From contig NZ_PDWV01000008.1 of NCBI RefSeq assembly GCF_010093385.1, positions 1-64,000 on the forward strand: a stretch of 64,000 nucleotides of DNA, in the 5' to 3' direction. Positions 1 to 7,905 of the stretch are shown here, in pieces. Made by a program: the position numbers and the translations under genes. Origin of the DNA: Pseudoxanthomonas mexicana (GTDB lineage Bacteria; Pseudomonadota; Gammaproteobacteria; Xanthomonadales; Xanthomonadaceae). The number at the start of each line of letters is the position of its first letter. Positions within the stretch are counted from its first letter, which is position 1. The notes beneath the pieces are model-generated. The model searched no databases. It was given only the letters and a program-made list of their open reading frames with translations, and was not told the origin of the DNA.

Positions 1-38
1 GCTCGACCGCGCGGGCTCAAACGGGCATGTTTATGCAG

Positions 39-108
39 GTTCATCCGGGGCTCCTGGGGGCTGGGTTGGCTTCGCAACCCCCATCTTCCAGAGATGCCCC
101 GGATGAAC
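39..108. repeat. Nested inverted repeat (structured intergenic element)
   Basis: A perfect 13-bp inverted repeat (GTTCATCCGGGGC at 39-51, its complement at 96-108) encloses a second hairpin, GGGTTG (63-68) with CAACCC (75-80) around the loop GCTTCG. It lies just beyond the 3' end of the neighbouring leftward gene. There is no U-run, so it is not a standard intrinsic terminator. It could be an RNA-stabilising structure or a REP-like element; the function is unknown. Confidence 0.6.
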
Positions 109-128
109 AACCTACCGAGAGATCACAC

Positions 129-506
129 CTAGCCGTCCGGCGACACCGCGCGTGCTGCGCGGGCAATGCTGCGCTTGAGCTGCCATTCGGCGAAGAACGA
201 GGCCGCGATCAGGCCGGTGCCCAGCAGACCCAGCCACTGGAACCACGGGTTTTCGAAGACTTCGTCGGCCAGGTCGTTGTCCTGCAGTTGCAGGCGCAGC
301 AGCCTGAGTTCGGCGGCGAGCGCGTCCGTGTCCGCGCGGCCCTGCTGAAGCGATCGTTCCGCCTTCAGCGCAATACGGGCGAGGTGCGCCTGTTCGGCAC
401 GTTCGGCATTGTCGCGACGCTCCACGGTCACGACCAGCGCGCTGGTCAGCAGGATCAGCAGCGTGCCCAGGCCGCGCAGCAGCGGCGGCAACGGTTCGGG
501 GATCAT
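129..506 (-). CDS. Small two-helix inner-membrane protein with coiled coil
   Basis: This 125-residue protein is not recognised by family. A hydrophobic segment at about residues 9-27 is followed by a charged, Leu/Ala/Glu-rich stretch (about 28-78) that looks like a coiled coil, and then by a second membrane helix (about 88-106) and a basic tail. That layout suggests a hairpin protein with its coiled-coil loop on one face of the inner membrane. An ATG start with GGAG about 7 bases upstream supports the chosen start. It follows the ABC exporter on the same strand after about 70 bases, so it may belong to the same transcript. No catalytic motif is visible and no function is assigned. Confidence 0.65.
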   Translation of the reverse strand: MIPEPLPPLLRGLGTLLILLTSALVVTVERRDNAERAEQAHLARIALKAERSLQQGRADTDALAAELRLLRLQLQDNDLADEVFENPWFQWLGLLGTGLIAASFFAEWQLKRSIARAARAVSPDG

Positions 507-575
507 GCGCGGTCTCCTGCGGGCAACACGGCATCCTAGACCCGTGCGCGGGCGGCCGTCATCGCCGCCGGCGGA

Positions 576-2350
576 TCAGTCGAGGAACTGCAGGCGCGCC
601 AGTTCCGCGTACAGGCCGTCCTGGGCGAGCAGTTCCGCATGCGTGCCCTGGGCGACGATACGGCCGCGATCCATCACCACGATGCGGTTCGCCTTGAGCA
701 CGGTGGCCAGCCGGTGCGCGATGACCAGCGTCGTGCGTCCGGCCATCAGCCGCTCGAGTGCATGCTGCACGGCGCGCTCGCTTTGGGCGTCCAGTGCGCT
801 GTCGCTTCGTCCAGCAGCAGGATGGGGGCGTCCTTCAGCAGGGCGCGGGCGATGGCGATGCGCTGCTGCTGGCCACCGGACAGGCGCGCGCCGCGTTCGC
901 CGAGCTGGCTGTCGAAGCCTCCCGGCAGTTCGCGGATGAAGTCGTCCGCTTCGGCGGCCTCGGCGGCCGCCTGCAGCTCGGCATCCGTGGCGTCGAGCTT
1001 GCCGTAGCGGATGTTCTCCGCGGCGCTGGCGGCGAAGATGGTGGGCTGCTGCGGCACCAGGGCGATGTGTTCGCGCAGGTGGGCGGGGTCGAGGTCGCGC
1101 AGGTCCACGCCGTCGATGCGCACGCTGCCGGACTGTGCATCGTGGAAGCGCAGCAGCATGGAGAACACGGTGCTCTTGCCGGCGCCGGACGGGCCTACCA
1201 GGGCGACGGTTTCGCCCGGGTTGACGGTCAGGTTGAAATCGTCGAGCGCGGGCAGGTCGGGCCGCGAGGGGTAGTGGAACGAGACGTTGTCGAAGCGGAT
1301 CTCGCCCTTCACCGGGGCAGGCAGGCGACGCGGTGACGCGGGCGCGCGGATCGTCGGCGTTTCGTTGAGCAGTTCGGCGATCCGGCCCATGCCGCCGGCG
1401 GCGCGCTGCAGCTCGTTCCAGACTTCGGCCAGGGCGCCCACCGAGCCGCCGCCGATCAGGGCATAGAAGACGAACTGGCCGAGTTCGCCCGTCGTCATGC
1501 GTCCGCCGATCACGTCGTGCGCACCCGACCAGAGCACCAGCACCACCGCGCCGAACACCAGCGTGATGACCGTGGCGGGGACCAGCGACTGCGCGCGGAA
1601 GCGCTTGCGCGCGGTTTCCACGGCGACCGATACCGCATCGCCGAAGCGCTTGAGTGCATACGACTCGCGCGCGTGCGCCTGCACGGTGCGCACGGCGCCC
1701 AGGGTTTCGCTGGCGAGCGTATTGGCGTCGGCCACGCGGTCCTGGCTCGCGCGCGAAGCTCTCTCCAGCCGGCGGGCGCCCAGCACGATGGGCAGCACCG
1801 CGAGCGGAATGCCGACCAGCGCGTAGGCCGCCAGCTTCGGGCTGGTGACGAACAGCATCACGATGCTGCCGATCACCGTGATGCTGCTGCGCAGGGCCAC
1901 CGACATGCTGCTGCCCACGACGCTGCGCAGCAGTTCGCTGTCGGCGGAAAGGCGCGAGACCAGTTCGCCGCTGCGGGTGCGGTCATGGAACTCGGCATCC
2001 AGCCCGACCAGGTGCCCATACAGCTGCCTGCGCAGGTCGGCCACGACGCGCTCGCCGAGCAGCGAGACGAAATAGAAGCGGGCTGCGCTGGCGATCGCCA
2101 GCACCAGTACGACGATGAAGACGCCCAGGAACCCCCGATCGATGTTCCCGCCGCTGTGGAAGCCGCCGTCGATCATCTGCTTGAACGCGACCGGGAAGCT
2201 CAGCGTCGCCGCCGACGCTAGCGCCAGCGCACACAGCCAGGCGGCGAACAAGCCCGCATGCTGGCGCACGAAGGGCCACAGCGCGCGCAGCGTGCCGAGC
2301 TTGGCCTTTGATTTGGAAGGGTCCGGGGTATCGGTGGCGCTGTCGGTCAT
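576..2350 (-). pseudogene. MsbA-type ABC exporter (membrane domain plus ATPase), single-base frameshift
   Basis: This is a half-size ABC exporter of the MsbA/multidrug family, which would dimerise in the inner membrane and export lipids or hydrophobic compounds. The N-terminal half has about six hydrophobic segments. The ATPase half carries Walker A (GPSGAGKST), the signature [16 protein letters not shown] and Walker B (ILLLDEAT). Right after DEAT the frame breaks: one base is missing near position 800-801, where the D-loop SALD is expected. The reading resumes in the next frame as [20 protein letters not shown], with the H-loop His and a normal C-terminus. With the base restored the protein would be about 591 residues, the usual length. 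Two other conserved genes here show the same kind of deletion, so a sequence error is more likely than true decay. The substrate cannot be read from the sequence. Confidence 0.85.
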
Positions 2351-2376
2351 CGGGGAGATCGGATCAAGGCGACTGT

Positions 2377-2416
2377 GGGAGGCGTTGCGGTCCGTCGGGA
2401 CCCCGCAGCGCCTCCC
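2377..2416. repeat. Long perfect-type intergenic hairpin
   Basis: GGGAGGCGTTGCGG (2377-2390) pairs with CCGCAGCGCCTCCC (2403-2416) with a single G-U-type mismatch. The stem continues inward through GTCC/GGAC around a loop of four bases. It lies between yigZ and the ABC exporter, which read in the same direction. It may end or attenuate the yigZ transcript or act as a REP-like structure. No T-run follows it. Confidence 0.55.
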
Positions 2417-2437
2417 GCATCCGCCTCGCGCAGCGCG

Positions 2438-3028
2438 TCAGGCCGTGGCCGACATCACGCGCACACGGTTACGGGTGGCGTCGCGCAGCTGGGTTTTCAA
2501 GGCGTCCGCGCGATCGGCGGGCAGTTCGATCACGAGCCGGGCACCGGATTCGTCGAATGATTCGTCCTGTTTCACCGCCAGATGGGTGGCCAGTGCGCCA
2601 TGCACGACGCCCAGATCGTCGAACGGACAGGCGAGGACCAGGGACGTCATCGCCACCACGGGCAGGCGCGGCGCCTGCCGCAGGCACTCGGCCGCCGCCC
2701 CGCCGTAAGCGCGCACCAGGCCGCCGGCCCCCAGCTTGATGCCGCCATACCAGCGGGTGACCACCACCATCACCCGGTCGAAGCCCTGGCCATCGATCGC
2801 AGCCAGGATCGGACGCCCCGCCGTGCCGGCGGGCTCGCCGTCGTCGCTGGAACGGTACTCGCCTCCGATCCGGTAGGCCCAGCAGTTGTGCGTGGCATCG
2901 GGTACGGCGATCTCGCGCAGGAATGCCAGCGCGTCGTCCGGTGTGGCGACCGGCGCGGCCTGGGCGAGGAAACGGCTGTGCTTCACCTCCAGCAGGTGGG
3001 AGGCGCGCCCGGCAAGCGTGTCGGTCAC
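2438..3028 (-). CDS. yigZ: YigZ/IMPACT family protein
   Basis: The 196-residue protein matches the YigZ/IMPACT family in length and motifs: KHSRFLA near residue 16, then a block around residues 45-70 with HNCWAYRIG and DDGEPAGTAG. VVVTRWYGGIKLGAGGLVRAY follows near residue 86-106; these blocks form the conserved N-terminal IMPACT domain. Family members are linked to translation and stress control in eukaryotes, while the bacterial role is not settled. The start is GTG, overlapping the TGA of the upstream sigma-partner gene (GTGA), so the two are translationally coupled and share the sigma-factor operon. The link between YigZ and the sigma system is only positional. Confidence 0.9.
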   Translation of the reverse strand: MTDTLAGRASHLLEVKHSRFLAQAAPVATPDDALAFLREIAVPDATHNCWAYRIGGEYRSSDDGEPAGTAGRPILAAIDGQGFDRVMVVVTRWYGGIKLGAGGLVRAYGGAAAECLRQAPRLPVVAMTSLVLACPFDDLGVVHGALATHLAVKQDESFDESGARLVIELPADRADALKTQLRDATRNRVRVMSATA

Positions 3029-4152
3029 GGGGTTCCCAGCAGGGGGCGCAGATCGTCCGGGACGCGCTGGAACGGGTGCGCCTGGACGAACAGCTGCAGG
3101 CTGCGCAACGCATTCGCGCTGTCACCGAGGTCGCGCCGCAGGCGGATGCGTTCCAGCCATTCGTCCGGCGGGAGCCGTGTGTCCTCGTCCACGGGGACCT
3201 GCAGGTCGGTGCGGCGCAACGCGGTGCGGGCGGCGCTGGGCTGGCTGCTGCCGGCGCTGGCGGCCGGAGGCGGTGGTGCGGGCGGCGAGGGCGGCGTCAC
3301 GTCAGTGGGCGCCGGCACGGCGTCCTGAACGCGGGTGGGCGTCCCCCGGTTCTGGATGCGGCTTCCGGTCACGGTGATCGAATCCAGCGTACGGGCGTCG
3401 GTGGCCCGGGCTTTCTCCTGCCGCGCCTCTTCGTAGCGGACCCGTTGTTCCTGCTGCTGTGCGGCCGCGCGTTCACGCGCCTGTGCCGCAGCCGCCCTGT
3501 CCTGCATCTCCATCGCTTCGTCCGCCACCACCGGGGCGGGCGCCGACGCGGGTGCCGGCGCGCTGGCGGCCTCGGCCGGGAAGGCCTGGGGCGCGGAACG
3601 CGTGATCCGCGGCGCTTCAGGTGCGGACAGGCCGGGCACTGCGGGAATCAGTCCCAGCGGACCCCGCTTGGGTGTCCCCTCCTGTCGCGCGGCCGCTTCG
3701 GCATTCTTGCGCGCAGGGCCTGACGCCGCGGCGTCGGCAGGGGCCGCGGGCGGCAGCGCCGGGGCAGGCGCTTCCTGCACGGCGACGGGGGCGGCGCTGG
3801 CGGCGGCCGGATCGATGTCGGCCTCGGCGCTGTCGATCACCCCGGCGGGCGCGCGGACAGGCGCCGCGGCCGGTACCTCGCTGGCCACCGGGACCTCGTA
3901 GGCAGGGCGCAGTTGCCAGGCGACGCCGGCGGCAAGCAAGACCGAGGCGGCCACACCCAGGCCCAGGGGCCAGCGGCGACGCGGCGGCGGTACCTGCCCA
4001 CCCGGCGCGGGCGCATCCTGCACGGCTGCGCGGGCGGCCGCCAGGATGCGCGCGTCCAGTCCGGGCGAGGGACCGCCGTGCGGACCCAGCCGGGACAGCG
4101 ACTGCGCCAGCGCGCGTTCTTCGGGCGTCAGGGGCTCGTGGGGGGTCTTCAT
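3025..4152 (-). CDS. Membrane-anchored sigma-factor partner (anti-sigma-like) with TonB-plug-like motif
   Basis: The 375-residue protein has a short cytoplasmic N-terminus (1-60), one membrane helix (about 61-80) and a long periplasmic part rich in Ala and Pro, followed by a Gln/Arg/Glu-rich, probably coiled-coil stretch (about 217-250). Residues 255-267 read TLDSITVTGSRIQ, which resembles the start of the plug domain of xanthomonad TonB receptors, although no barrel follows. The last 60 residues form a small helical, TPR-like tail. The ATG overlaps the stop of the ECF sigma gene (ATGA), the typical position of an anti-sigma factor. No ZAS or other known anti-sigma domain can be read, so that role is inferred from topology and context. 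The VWA lipoprotein 4 kb away carries the same motif. Confidence 0.75.
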   Translation of the reverse strand: MKTPHEPLTPEERALAQSLSRLGPHGGPSPGLDARILAAARAAVQDAPAPGGQVPPPRRRWPLGLGVAASVLLAAGVAWQLRPAYEVPVASEVPAAAPVRAPAGVIDSAEADIDPAAASAAPVAVQEAPAPALPPAAPADAAASGPARKNAEAAARQEGTPKRGPLGLIPAVPGLSAPEAPRITRSAPQAFPAEAASAPAPASAPAPVVADEAMEMQDRAAAAQARERAAAQQQEQRVRYEEARQEKARATDARTLDSITVTGSRIQNRGTPTRVQDAVPAPTDVTPPSPPAPPPPAASAGSSQPSAARTALRRTDLQVPVDEDTRLPPDEWLERIRLRRDLGDSANALRSLQLFVQAHPFQRVPDDLRPLLGTP

Positions 4153-4709
4153 TCGTTCAATCTCGTCCGCAACCGGTCCATCGCATACCGCAACCTCGAT
4201 TTCACGGTTTCCCGGCCCACGCCGGTGATCTCGCCGATCTCCTCCAGGGTCAGTTCCTGTTCCAGCCGCAGCAGCAGCACTTCGCGCTGCTCCGGCGGCA
4301 GTTCGTCCATGGCCAGCTGCAGGCGCCGCCGCTGTTCGAACTGCGACAGCTGGCGCTCCGGCGTGTCCGGGTCCGGCACGCGCTCGGTGCGGGCCTCGGC
4401 GTCCTCGGGTGCGGGCGGGCGGTGCTTGAGTGCGCGCCAGTGGTCGTTGAGCCGATTGTGCGCGATCCGGTACAGCCAGGTCCCGAACGCGGCTTCCGGT
4501 TTCCAGCCCTGGCGCGCCGCGATGACGCGCTGCCAGGTGTCCTGGAAGAATTCGTCCGCCAGCGCAGCGTCGCGCAGGTGCCGCAGCAGGAACCGGTACA
4601 GCGGCCCGCGATGGCGTGCGTAAAGCTGTTCGAAGGCCGACGCGTCGCCGCTGGCGTAGGCCAGCATCAGGGTTTCGTCGGCAGGCTCGGCAAGGTCGTT
4701 CACCGGCAC
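4149..4709 (-). CDS. ECF-type RNA polymerase sigma factor
   Basis: This sigma-70 family protein of about 186 residues has only regions 2 and 4, as ECF factors do. Region 2 runs from FEQLYARHRGPLYRFLLRHL to FQDTWQRVI and FGTWLYRIAHNRLNDHWR. Region 4 has LPPEQREVLLLRLEQELTLE and the helix-turn-helix EIGEITGVGRETVKSRLRYA. The start is GTG (4709), with a second GTG two codons later; the longer choice leaves a GGA upstream. The stop overlaps the ATG of the membrane partner, so synthesis of the pair is coupled. It would direct RNA polymerase to promoters under control of that membrane protein, plausibly including the operon itself. Target promoters were not identified. Confidence 0.9.
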   Translation of the reverse strand: MPVNDLAEPADETLMLAYASGDASAFEQLYARHRGPLYRFLLRHLRDAALADEFFQDTWQRVIAARQGWKPEAAFGTWLYRIAHNRLNDHWRALKHRPPAPEDAEARTERVPDPDTPERQLSQFEQRRRLQLAMDELPPEQREVLLLRLEQELTLEEIGEITGVGRETVKSRLRYAMDRLRTRLNE

Positions 4710-4952
4710 CAGCGTAAGCGGTCCGCGCGTGCGCGTGAAGCTGGGACGCGCAGGGGCAGCCGGTACGAGCCGCGCGCGGGAGGCCGACCGGAGGGCGGAT
4801 CTGGCGGGAGCAGGGAAAAGGCGCACCTGTTCCGGAACGGCCCGGAACGTGCGGCGGGGTTGCGGTGGTCGTTTCCGTTCAGGGCCCGGCTGGCGGTATG
4901 CTCGCCGTGGGGGATATCCAGATTCACGCACCGTCTCTGTCGGGACACGGTC

Positions 4953-7868
4953 ATGCCTACGCCATCGGTCAGCGCAGACAATCCGGCCAGCACGCCCGCG
5001 TCGCCCGCAGAGCGGATCGCGGCGACCCTGTGTGGCCTGCTGCCGCCGGGCGCGGAGCTGGCGGTGTGCTGGCGCGACTGGGCGCTGGGCGGTGGCAGCG
5101 CGGCCACGCCGGGGGCACCGGTGGCGCTGCGGCGGCGTGCGGACCAGGCGCTGGCCGACGCGGCCGAGCACGACGATCCGGACCTCTGCGTGCACGCCTG
5201 GGACAATGCCGACGGCAACGCCCGCATGGCGCTGGCGGTAGCCGGAGCGCACGCCCGGCCGGCCGAGCATGAATCGGCATGGTTGGCGCTGGCGCGTACC
5301 CTGGTGGAAACCACGCTGGACGCCTCGCGCGCGCAGGCGCGCATCGTGTCCCTGGAGAAGTCCAAGCGGCTGCAGCAGGCCCTCTACGAGATCGCCGATC
5401 TGGCCGGTGCCGACCTGGAGATGCCCGAGATGCTCCGCCGCATCCATGCGGTGGTGAACTCGCTGATGTATGCGGAGAACTGCTACATCGTCCTCTACGA
5501 CGACCAGCGCCGCACGGTCCGCTTCCTGTACTTCGCGGACCAGCGCGATCCGTACGTGGCCGAACCGGAGCGCGAGTTCGGCGAAGAGGAAATGGCCAAC
5601 AGCATGACGTTCGCGCTGCTGCGCCACGGCCAGCCCCTGCGGGGACCGTCGGCGGTGATCCGGCAGAAGCTGGGCGTGATCCGCGACCCGTCGCACGGGC
5701 CGGACAGCCTGGACTGGCTGGGCGTGCCCATGCGCCGCGACGACCGCGTCTGCGGCGCCATCGTCGTGCAGAGCTACGACACGCCCGCCAGCTATGCCGA
5801 CGAGGACCGCGCGCTGCTGGGGTATGTGGCCCAGCACATCCTGACCGCGCTGGACCGCAAGCACGCGCACGTGGAGCTGGAGCATCGCGTGGCGGTGCGC
5901 ACGCACGAGCTGCAGCGCGCCAACCGCGAGCTGCAGGCCGAGATCATGGAGCGCAAGCGTGCCGAAAAGCTGCAGCGCGCGCTGTTCCGCATCACCGAAC
6001 TCGCCATCACCTCCGAGACCCTCGAACGCTTCTATGCCGACGTCCACGTGGTGGTGGACGAACTGATCGACGCGCGGAACTTCTACATCGCCCTGGTCTC
6101 GGACGACGGTGAGCAACTCAGCTTCCCTTACTCGATCGACGAGCGCGATCCGATGCGCAAGTCGCGGCGCATGACCAATGGCCTGACCGAGTACGTGATC
6201 GCCACGGGCCGCCCGCTGCTGGCCGACCGCCCCGTGATCGCCCAGCTGGCAGAGCAGGGCAAGCTGCAGCAGCACGGGCCGCCGGCGTACAGCTGGCTGG
6301 GCGTGCCGCTGTTCCGCGGCGAGGACGTGGTCGGTACGGTGGTGGTGCAGAGCTACACCGAAGAAGTGAAGTTCACCTCGCACGACCAGAACCTGCTGAC
6401 GTTCGTGGCCCATCACATCGGCAACGGACTGGACCGGCAGCGCACGCATGAACGCCTGCGCAGCGCGCACGCCGAACTGGAGCGCAGGGTGGACGAACGG
6501 ACCCGCGAACTGGCCGAGGCCAATCACCAGCTGCGCGCACAGATCGGTGAGCGCCTGCGGGCCGAGCAGCAGCTCACCTACCAGGCGACCCACGATGCGC
6601 TGACGGGTCTGCCCAACCGTCCGCACCTGCTGGACCGGCTGTCGGCCGCGATCGAGCGCGCACGGCATGGCGACGGCCAGGCTTTCGCCGTGCTGTTCCT
6701 CGACCTGGACCGCTTCAAGCTGGTCAACGACAGCATGGGCCACGCCGCCGGCGACGAACTGCTGGTGGAGGTGGCGCGGCGCATCACCATGAGCGTGCGC
6801 GAGGACGACGTGGTCTCGCGCCTGGGTGGCGACGAGTTCGCCCTGCTGGTGGAATACACGGACGGCGTGGAGAACGTGCGCGACTTCGCCCAGCGCCTGC
6901 TGGCGGTGCTGGGGCGGCCGATGTGGGTGGCCGGCCGCGAGCTGTTTCCCTCCGCCAGCCTGGGCATCGCCGTGTGGCACCCGCGCTACCGCAATGGCGA
7001 AGAGCTGCTGCGCGATGCCGATGCCGCGATGTACCGCGCCAAGGAGCAGGGGCGCGACCGCTGCGCCATGTTCGACGAAGCCATGCGCGAAGCGGCGATG
7101 CAGAGCCTGGATCTGGAGGCCGACCTGCGCCGCGCGATCAACCATCGCGATTTCCTGCCGTTCTACCAGCCCATCCGCCGCATGGACGACGGGCGGGTGA
7201 TCGGCCACGAGGCGCTGCTGCGCTGGCAGCACGAGCGCCGTGGCCTGCTGCTGCCGGCCGAGTTCATCGGCCTGGGCGAGGACAGCGGCCTGATCGAACA
7301 GGTCGACTGGCTGTTGTACGAGCAGGTGGTGCGGCAGATCGCGCGGGGCGTGGACGGCTACATCTCGGTGAACGTGTCGCCGCGGCATTTCCGTTCGCCC
7401 GACTTCGGCGATCGCCTGCTGGCGATGTTCGAGGCCCATGGCGCCGATCCGGCCAGGTTGCGGCTGGAGATCACCGAAGTCGCGCTGCTCGACGACGCCC
7501 CGCGCACGCTGCGCATCCTGCGCACGCTGCGCCAGCACGGCATCCTGGCGCAGCTGGACGACTTCGGCACCGGCTTCTCGGCGCTGTCGTACCTGCACCG
7601 GTTCCCGATCTCCGTGTTGAAGATCGACCGCAGCTTCGTGTCGGGACTGGGCGCCGAAGCACGACCGGAGAGCCTGGCGCTGGTGCGTGCGATCCTGGCG
7701 CTGGCCGGCACGCTGGGCATCGAGACCATCGCCGAAGGCGTGGAAACCGAGGAGCAGCGCAGCGCGCTGATCGAGCTGGGCTGCCATCTGGGCCAGGGCT
7801 ACCTGCTGGGACGGCCGATGGCGAGCCTGGAGCAGGTCGGCGTAGCAGACACGGTACAGGCCGGATAA
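4953..7868 (+). CDS. Bifunctional c-di-GMP enzyme, GAF-GAF-GGDEF-EAL
   Basis: This 971-residue soluble protein makes or breaks cyclic di-GMP. An unassigned N-terminus (1-140) is followed by a GAF-like domain (about 145-295), a coiled-coil linker, a second GAF-like domain (about 340-500), another coiled coil and then GGDEF (about 540-700) and EAL (about 720-965). The GGDEF motif is intact at residues 625-629, with an RxxD inhibitory site (REDD) just before it. The phosphodiesterase half has EAL at 753-755 and LDDFGTGFSALSYL, so both activities look possible. The start ATG follows a gap from the divergent sigma gene and is preferred because no homologous domain lies upstream. The GAF ligand is unknown. 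It lies between the sigma operon and the VWA gene. Confidence 0.92.
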   Translation: MPTPSVSADNPASTPASPAERIAATLCGLLPPGAELAVCWRDWALGGGSAATPGAPVALRRRADQALADAAEHDDPDLCVHAWDNADGNARMALAVAGAHARPAEHESAWLALARTLVETTLDASRAQARIVSLEKSKRLQQALYEIADLAGADLEMPEMLRRIHAVVNSLMYAENCYIVLYDDQRRTVRFLYFADQRDPYVAEPEREFGEEEMANSMTFALLRHGQPLRGPSAVIRQKLGVIRDPSHGPDSLDWLGVPMRRDDRVCGAIVVQSYDTPASYADEDRALLGYVAQHILTALDRKHAHVELEHRVAVRTHELQRANRELQAEIMERKRAEKLQRALFRITELAITSETLERFYADVHVVVDELIDARNFYIALVSDDGEQLSFPYSIDERDPMRKSRRMTNGLTEYVIATGRPLLADRPVIAQLAEQGKLQQHGPPAYSWLGVPLFRGEDVVGTVVVQSYTEEVKFTSHDQNLLTFVAHHIGNGLDRQRTHERLRSAHAELERRVDERTRELAEANHQLRAQIGERLRAEQQLTYQATHDALTGLPNRPHLLDRLSAAIERARHGDGQAFAVLFLDLDRFKLVNDSMGHAAGDELLVEVARRITMSVREDDVVSRLGGDEFALLVEYTDGVENVRDFAQRLLAVLGRPMWVAGRELFPSASLGIAVWHPRYRNGEELLRDADAAMYRAKEQGRDRCAMFDEAMREAAMQSLDLEADLRRAINHRDFLPFYQPIRRMDDGRVIGHEALLRWQHERRGLLLPAEFIGLGEDSGLIEQVDWLLYEQVVRQIARGVDGYISVNVSPRHFRSPDFGDRLLAMFEAHGADPARLRLEITEVALLDDAPRTLRILRTLRQHGILAQLDDFGTGFSALSYLHRFPISVLKIDRSFVSGLGAEARPESLALVRAILALAGTLGIETIAEGVETEEQRSALIELGCHLGQGYLLGRPMASLEQVGVADTVQAG

Positions 7869-7872
7869 AGCG

Positions 7873-7898
7873 GGAGGGCGGCGTCGATGCCGCCCTCC
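7873..7898. terminator. Bidirectional terminator between convergent genes
   Basis: A perfect 10-bp stem (GGAGGGCGGC with GCCGCCCTCC) and a 6-base loop lie between the stop of the c-di-GMP gene and the stop of the convergent VWA gene. The short TT after the stem is weak as a U-run, but the position fits a shared terminator. Confidence 0.75.
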
Positions 7899-7905
7899 TT
7901 GCGAC

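Noticed and set aside
3025-4152. Truncated TonB receptor, because of the VTGSR motif
   Set aside because: The protein has a single membrane helix, a cytoplasmic N-terminus and a helical C-terminus with no plug or barrel, and it is coupled to the sigma gene.
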